A program made the translations under genes and the position numbers. A stretch of 64,000 bases of DNA, taken from the NCBI GenBank assembly GCA_907165065.1, contig OU015550.1, positions 3,374,001 through 3,438,000 on the forward strand. The letters run 5' to 3'. This document shows, one piece after another, positions 57,214 to 64,000 of the stretch; the stretch's first letter is position 1; every line of letters starts with the position of its first letter. The stretch comes from Caprimulgus europaeus. Lineage: Eukaryota > Chordata > Aves > Caprimulgiformes > Caprimulgidae. Under the pieces are notes generated by a model. The model was not told where the DNA came from. It ran no database searches and was given only the letters and a program-made list of their open reading frames with translations.

Positions 57214-59079
57214 TTGGCTTCTTGTGCTGAACTAACTGGGGTTGGGAGAAGCCCAGTGTGGGTGAAGGTGGGTGAACTGGGCTGGTGATGGGACAAGCTG
57301 CAGAAGGCAGATTGGAGCAGGGTCCTGATGTCAGTGGAGATGTTGTAGCCCAGCATGACAGGTAACAGCCCTGTGCCTTCCCCTCCTGACTGCAACATGG
57401 AAAATGTTTCAGATGCTCCTTTCTCCTCCCTGTGCAGAGCTCGTTATTGATGACAGCTTAATGAAGAGCAGTAAAGTTCATGAAATACTAATTGCCCCCA
57501 AACTCATATCTACACAGATCTCACTTGTTGCCTGGTGCCTTATCACTCTGGGTCCCCAGAGCAGCCCTGTTCCCTGGGGAGAGCTCTGGCTGCTGCCTGG
57601 GGATGGTGGGAATCTCTCAGGCAAAGGACTGGGGAAATCCTGTGGTTTGGGAGGACTGTTCTCTCTTCTGATTCTCACCAGTTTGATTTTGGCCTTGATG
57701 GGTCTCAGATTCCCAGTTTGTGAAGTGGAGTGAAAGTTTCTTTCCTTCTGCTGCAGTGACACCGGCTCCTCCAGCCCCGTTTGGGTTTTATTCTCTTCTC
57801 CATAGAAGTGTTTAAAGGCTCTTGCTCACGTCAGAGGCTGATGGGCAGGATGCTCGGGGAGCAGGGATGACACAGCTCTTCCTATTAAACCACGGGAGTG
57901 TAAAGGCAGTTCTCCACTCCTCTGTTATTCCCCTGTTATTATCCTATATTTCCTCCTTCCTGCTTCCCTCTCTGCCCTCCCAGATGATGCTCAGCTCCCT
58001 CGTCCCTGTGATGTTGTTGCAGCTGTGAGCAAACGGAGGAGCAGGGCTGGGAGCCGCAGACTCTGACCCACAAGATGATTCTCAGCCCTGTGTTCCCACC
58101 AGGGTTGCATCTGCACCCCAAAAATCTCCTTTCACAGGGTTTTCATGAGTCAGTGGCCAAGAGCTGAGCGATGCCCTTGGGATCCAGCTGCACTGGAGTT
58201 GCTCTGAAAGCAGATGGGAGCATTGGTGGGCCAGCTGCCAGGGCTGCTGGGCAAGCTCTGAGCCTGGCATGTCACTTTTGAGGCAGGAGCAGGTGTTTTG
58301 TGCCCTTGCAGATGTTTTGAGTGAATCTCTAATGTTCACATCTGGGCTTTGAACCTTGAAGGCTGTTCTTAGTCACTGGCACCTCACACGTGAGGAATGA
58401 GCTAAGGAGTGTTTCTGCTTGGTTTTGGGGTTTGGAGCCATGGGTTCTCCTTTGCTCCCCAGTCCCAAGAGAGATGCTCACCACTGCTTTCCAACCTTGC
58501 CCCATCATCTGAGGTTTCACAAGTCAGCTGTGCCAATGCAGGATTGCCCAGCAGTGGCACAGTGCTGGCACGGGGACACTTTCATCCCCTCACCCCAGTA
58601 GGAAGGCTCTTTGTCACACTTGACTCATTGGTAACTGGGATTTACCCTCCAGAGCTGCTGGTTTATGGGTGCCAAGTGTGTGTCTGGGGGGAGCATTGCA
58701 AGGGGATGAAAGGAGGAGGAGAACATTTACAGGAGCAAGGAAGCAATCACCAGTGTGAGTTAGGGGATGTGGTGGGCTCCAGCTGTGGCAAAGGTGCTGC
58801 TGGAGCAAGTGCTCGTGGCTGATTCCCTAAACCCTTGAACATGAGGATTTATAACGGAAAGGCTGCCAAAGCAGGAGCCTAGCAGGGTGAATGGAGCTGC
58901 TCTAATGGATATTAAGTGATTTGCGAGCCTGCTGCTTGCAAACACAGCTGTAAATAGAACAAGAGGAGGGGGAAGCAGATGAAAAGAGGCTCAGGCTCTT
59001 TAGTGGCGTAGTGTGAAAAATGGGGAAAGGTTCCTGTGCAGGGCTCGGGCAGCGAGAGAAACAAAAGCCACGGCATCTA
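57214..59079. other. Intergenic, no gene recognised
   Basis: No exon, repeat or motif cluster stood out. Confidence 0.55.
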
Positions 59080-59270
59080 TTTTCATATCTTTTATGTCTT
59101 CCTTGCACTTAATCTTGTTTAGCTCTGCAATTAAATTTTAAGATGCATAAGAGTGTTCACTTACACACTTGGATTCTTCGCAGATTGAATTATTTAATAG
59201 AGTGTGGAGCAGCTCCATGATCTCGGAGCTATGGCACCAAATGCAGCCAAGCAGAAAATTAATAAACACT
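59080..59270. promoter_or_regulatory. AT-rich block, possible conserved noncoding element
   Basis: Includes TCTGCAATTAAATTTTAAGA, GATTGAATTATTTAATAGAG and AAAATTAATAAACACTG. It sits directly before a pyrimidine-rich tract (about 59290-59460). The composition suggests conservation, but this is untested. Confidence 0.22.
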
Positions 59271-59289
59271 GCCTGCCGTCTCCGTGCCT

Positions 59290-59460
59290 CCCGCGCTCCC
59301 TCTGCCATCCTCCCTCTCTGCACGCTCCCCTCCTGCCAGCCATCCCCTCTCCTCCTTCTTCTCCAGCCCTTCTTCTGGAGTTTCCTCCTTCCCTTTCCTC
59401 TGCTGCTTTCTCATTTGGTTTTGTTATTTGCCCTCCTGCTCTTCCCCCTCTTTGATTTCT
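59290..59460 (+). repeat. Pyrimidine-rich tract
   Basis: About 170 bp dominated by C and T (CTCCCTCTGCCATCCTCCCT, TCTCCTCCTTCTTCTCCAGC). It is low-complexity and not a known repeat family. Confidence 0.7.
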
Positions 59461-60639
59461 GCATTTCAGTCTCCTGGGTCGGGTCTATGGGCTGCTCTGC
59501 CTGTGTGTTCCGTGGGCTGGAGGTATGTGCAGGGTGTGAGGGGATGGCCAGCTCGTACACATTGGCTTGTTGGATGCTGTCCATGTGGAAGCTGAGATAG
59601 CTCCATCCCCATCAGCCACAGCTTCCTCTGCGCTGGGGAATCCTCTCTGCTGCGAGGAACAGGACTGGCCTGCGCCTTTCTGCAATTGACCTGAAAAAAA
59701 TCGCCTTTCAAATGCCATCACTTCTCTTTCTCTCTCTCCTCTCTTGCTCTCCAGTTCTTCTTTGCCTCCCTTTCTTTATTTGATAACCTTTCCAGGCAAC
59801 AAATTGCAGGGGGCAATTATGCGGTGTGCTAAAGAGAGCATTAAGGCAGCCACGATTCCTGTCGAGGATGTTGCTCAGCAAACAGCGATACAAAAGCAGT
59901 CTGTGAAATTTACAATGCACTGCGAGCCCTTGTGAATGATCTGAAGAGAAATCAGTTTGTTTATTTTTTTCCCCCCTTTTAAGTTTCCCTTTTTACTAGG
60001 AACCAAATAAAAAGGTTTGAAAATGACTGTTAAACAAGGGGTCTGGCCTTTTCTTCCTCGGAGATGCCGGTGGTTTTCCTCTGTTGATTCGTGGTGGGGA
60101 TGTGCTTGGGGTTTTATGGCTTTTAATGCAAGTCTCCATCACTCTTTCCCACAGAGCTTTCCCTCCCACCTCCTGCCCTTCACGCTGCTCTTGTGACGGC
60201 TGTCGGATGTCACGGTGGCATTTCATGGGGACAGCCAGTATAGGTGACAGCAAATGGAGGCACCGACAGGTTCACCTGCATGTACCCATGGAGCTGAGAG
60301 GTCTCTGCATCCCAACCCTGTACCCAGCACCTTCTTGGAGCCACCACCTGCGATTCCCAGCACCACTCTCCACATTTAGGGAGGTAGCTGCTCAAAAACA
60401 TCCTTTCCTTCTCCATAGCCAAGGGAAAAAGTTCCCCACTGGATTGAATTTGGATTATTTCTTGTCTTTTACAGAATATTTTCCTGTTTCCAGAAGCTGC
60501 CTTCCCCAAGGCTGTTTTGGCAGGAGAAGAGGGCTCAGGCATAGAGCTGTGGGAATGGGCAGTGATGCCAGCCCTACCTCAGGGTAGAAATAGGTCTTGT
60601 GCAATTGACATTCTGGAGGGAATAACAGGGACGCAGCAG
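59461..60639. other. Intergenic, no gene recognised
   Basis: Ordinary sequence with a CT-rich patch at about 59720-59770. No feature is supportable. Confidence 0.5.
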
Positions 60640-61000
60640 AGAAGCAGCTAAAACACCTCTTTAATTGCTAATCAATAACCTAAAGAAATGTTGTCCTGGC
60701 TGAAACCTGCTCCCTGGGGGGAAAAAAAAATACAAATCCACATGAATTGTTCCGTGATTAGAATGAGATTTTATTTGTCTGGCTCTTGGTTTGTTGGGTT
60801 TTTTTCCCTTTTTTTCCCCTTTTTTCCCATCTAGGCCCCCCACCCACATTACGTGCAGATTTATGAAGTTATCACCCGCTTCTCGGTTCAAAACCTCACT
60901 GAAAAACTTTTTGGCTCCACAAACAGAGCGACACAAATCTTCTGTGTAATTGAATCAGCGTCGTGGATATTATTGGGCTGCTTCGAAACAGTTGTGTTTC
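60640..61000. promoter_or_regulatory. AT-rich block, possible conserved noncoding element
   Basis: Includes CTTTAATTGCTAATCAATAA, CCGTGATTAGAATGAG, TTATGAAGTTATCACCCGC and TGTGTAATTGAATCAGC around a T-rich run (about 60790-60830). The motif content is homeodomain-like. Support is compositional only. Confidence 0.22.
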
Positions 61001-62400
61001 TCCAGTGATATTTTTATTAGCTTCTGGTGCGGTTGCAGAGTGTTGTGGGTTGTATTCTTTTTTTTTTTTTCCAGTAGTAATGTTATTTCCTTGCTTTCAA
61101 ATGCTATCTACAGCATGGCTCTTTATTGATGTGTTACTGGGATTTCTGTCTGTCTTAAAACATTCTCTGCAGGCACGTGGAGCTGAGAATCCCCCGCTCT
61201 CTAACAGAGACAACAGCGATTAAGGGACAGGACCAAGGAGAATTTGCTTGCACTTAAGTCACCAATCTCCTAAACTACTGGTTTGCAGCTTGATTTGGGT
61301 TAATTTGCAGCTCAGTGGGGTTATCACTGTTCCCTGGGTGTTGGATGGGATTTCCTCCATCCTTTGGGAATGGGAAGGCAGAAACACGGGGCTCCCCAAA
61401 TCCTGAGGGGTCTCTGCAGCCTGGATAAACCTCTCCCAAAATAGAGCTCCCATCTCAAGGGAGGGATCATCTGGACACCAGCCCCAGTGCTCCTGGAGAA
61501 GAAGAAACCCTGGATCAGTGCAAGGTGCTTTGACCATGAGGTGGTTTGTGGCAATTTAGAGAGGAAAAAGTGAGGAAGGGGCCAGGTGAGGGGCTCAGGG
61601 GTTGGGCTGAGGTGCTGGGGGCTGTGGGAGGGATTTGTTGAATCCTGAAATTGCCTGAGTTTATTTCCATTATTGGCAGGCCTCCTCTACAGAACTAGAA
61701 AAAGTGAAATAAATAAGGAAAGCAGAAGGCAATATAAAGCAGTTAGAGAGGATCAGTGGTGAATTGAATAATTCATTCAGGAGAGAAAAGGAGCTATTTG
61801 CAATGTCAGTCTTATCTTGATTGTATTTATAGACAGAAACTTTTGACAAGGAAATTACTTGTAAATTCTTCTTTTTAGGTTTGTTGTTTTTTTCCTTCCT
61901 TCATCCCATAAAATAACAGGCAGGAAGATTTTCTACAAGTGTTTTGGGGTTTTTTTGGTGGTTTTTTTTTTTTTTCTGAGGCAGTTTGATGGATCTTTGT
62001 AAAGAACATGAAATCTTGTGACCTCCCCACGAGCCCAGGGGAAGCTGCTGCTTTGATGGAAACCAAGATAGCAGCAGCTGGGAACTCGGGAGGGAAAGGA
62101 GACAAAAATGTTCCTCAGTACTTTGAAAAAGGGATGGAGACCACCTGTTTGTACTTCATCAGCTGGGCTTTGGAGCAGGAGGGGTCCCTGTTTGCTGGTA
62201 GGTGTCCGTTGCTGCTCTGAGTTTGTGTCTCTTGGAAGTGGAGGTTTTGGGATGGGCCCCAAGGAGGAAGAATGGGCAAAAGGCAGCTGGGCTGGCTTGA
62301 ATGCGTCCACAAGCCACAGGTTCTCCTCCTGCAAAGGTGCAGCCTGCTAGAAGTGTTGTTTTATTTCAGAAGACATCATTTGGAGTGAAAGATAGCTTGG
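61001..62400. other. Intergenic, no gene recognised
   Basis: T-rich runs occur at about 61058-61070 and 61945-61977. No exon or repeat family was recognised. Confidence 0.5.
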
Positions 62401-62431
62401 AAAATAAATAAATAAATAAATATATATATAA
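62401..62431 (+). repeat. (AAAT)n followed by (TA)n simple repeat
   Basis: AAAT units run from 62401 to about 62420 and are followed by TATATATATATA to 62431. Confidence 0.9.
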
Positions 62432-64000
62432 TCCTACTGAGTTCCTTTGGCAGAGAGAGAGCCAAGAACTTTAAAAACTTATTTACAATTCTCATGCCTT
62501 GTATTTGTTCTTCCCCTTATTTTGAGAGATGAGCGACTTTTGGGATCAAACTCCATTTTTCCACCCCAGAAAACAGCCCTGGAGTGACCTCACAGAAATC
62601 CAGCCCAGGACAGACTCTACCAACACAGAAGCTCCCGTTCTGCCTCTGAGCAGATGTTGTTGTAATTTGTTTTCCAAGCAGTGTTGGGGAAAATGTCTGT
62701 TGTTCACCAAACCTCCCATTTGCATTGAGGAGAAGTTATAATTTGAGTGAAGCATGAAATACTCGTGGAGAACTTCTTGTCTCGGCGAGCGCGCTGGAGC
62801 TCAGCCTCATGTATAATTGAGTTGTTGTAATGAAGTCTGGGTTTGGTTCTTCAAGAAGGAATTTGTTTCAAAAAGAGACTCTCTTGACTTAATTTAGACT
62901 TCATGTTATTTCCTAGCAGTTGCTGTTAAGTGTTGTAGGTCTGATGGGCCAATTTGTCCCTGGGGTAATTCCATGGAGGTCAAGTGGTGCTGGGATGTGG
63001 TTCTCTGAGGAGCGTAGGGATGTAATCACCAGCAAGTGGTCCCTTGGCAGTAATCACAGCCCTGCAGAGCATCTGAGCAGCAAACAGAGACGTGCTGAGG
63101 TCTGACCCCACAAAGCACTGGGAGCCTGATGATGCTGCTGTGTCCATGGGATGGTGACAACCTGGGGTCCCCAAGGAGCAGGAGGTTCCATGTGTTTTTG
63201 CCCAGCAGAGCATGTTCTTGAGGCAGACATAGGGTTGGGGCAGAGTTTTCCCTGTTGTGTTAAAAAATGAAACAGGAAAAAATATAGAGATGGAAGGGAC
63301 TGACCCTCCAATGCCTCTTTATCAAGGGAGACATCACAACATCTCCAAAATACCAGGCTTTTTTGTTCTGCTGCTCTTCTGGGAAAGTCTCCTTCCTTGC
63401 AGAGCTGGTGGTGAATACTTTACAGGCTCTATAACTCATTAGCATCTCTAAGCAAATGTAAAAGCAACAAGCAAACAGGCTCCCTTTCCTTCATTTGTGT
63501 GTTTTGGTTTTAAATATTACGTTTCCAGGGATAAACATTGGCAGCACTTGAAATAAGATGTATTAATTAATGAACGAAGCACTTAATTTAGGTTTAATAG
63601 GATAATCCTTTGCTGCATGTTACATAAATAGTAATTGAATATTAAGAATGCATTGAATGAGAATTAACTACTCGGGGAGCGATGCAGTTTATTGCATCCT
63701 TGTTAAATGCAGAGCCCCAGCCTGGGTCTCCAGCGTGGGAAAGGTGGATACAAAGGCTCTGAAAGTCGATGCAGAAACTGCTCTGAAATGCATGTGGAGC
63801 ACAGGGTAAGAGATTCCTGATTAGGCTTTTGTTCTTTACCAGTCCATGGCCTGACCTGAAGCTCAGCTGAACAAGAGGGACCTCTTTGCATTGACTTTGA
63901 GAGCAGCTGGATCATTCACCAGGTGAAATCTACCCAGCATCCTAAACACGCACCAAGAATAAATATAATCACTGGTGTGGAGGATCGACAGGTCTGGAGG
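62432..64000. other. Intergenic to window end, with an AT-rich block at about 63500-63690
   Basis: The block includes GATGTATTAATTAATGAACG, CACTTAATTTAGG and GTAATTGAATATTAAG, which give many TAATTA-type cores and resemble the other candidate elements. No gene is visible up to the end of the window. Confidence 0.45.

Noticed and set aside
1..64000. CRISPR arrays, bacterial operons, phage or plasmid functions
   Set aside because: The window is vertebrate nuclear DNA with introns and LINEs, and no such structures are present.

Overview
The window is vertebrate nuclear DNA, and almost certainly avian. Intron-split genes, short introns, many truncated CR1 LINE fragments on both strands, and an LTR of a type common in bird genomes all point that way. 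The species cannot be fixed from the sequence. I recall the chicken orthologue lying on a microchromosome, but this is unchecked.

Region 1 (1 to about 17,150) is the 3' part of one gene on the + strand: GRM4, encoding metabotropic glutamate receptor 4. Six coding exons are readable at 6-146, 4665-4865, 5622-5758, 6334-7269, 13623-13869 and 16244-16293. They have GT/AG borders and matching phases and give 569 residues. These cover the lower lobe of the glutamate-binding Venus-flytrap domain, the cysteine-rich domain, all seven membrane helices and the complete cytoplasmic tail. The start codon, signal peptide and about the first 340 residues lie upstream of the window. The 3' UTR runs to about 17,150 and carries several AATAAA signals. 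The introns hold CR1 fragments, a 17-bp minisatellite, a polypurine tract and AT-rich blocks that could be regulatory.

Region 2 (about 17,150 to 64,000) is intergenic. I found no convincing coding exon, tRNA, rRNA or CRISPR array on either strand. It holds more CR1 fragments, a degenerate LTR (about 19,193-19,712), a G-rich 21-bp tandem repeat, simple repeats and several AT-rich blocks. Some of those blocks contain octamer, paired-homeodomain, RFX X-box, or GATA plus AP-1 motifs and resemble distal enhancers. It becomes more AT-rich away from the gene. Nothing shows what gene the candidate elements would act on; GRM4 is simply the only gene visible.

I did not find an undescribed biological system. 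The points most worth checking are the clustered transcription-factor motifs in the intergenic half, the divergent stretch in the receptor's cysteine-rich domain, a CR1 fragment ending about 25 bp before a GRM4 splice acceptor, and a three-arm quasi-palindrome at 36,596-36,647.
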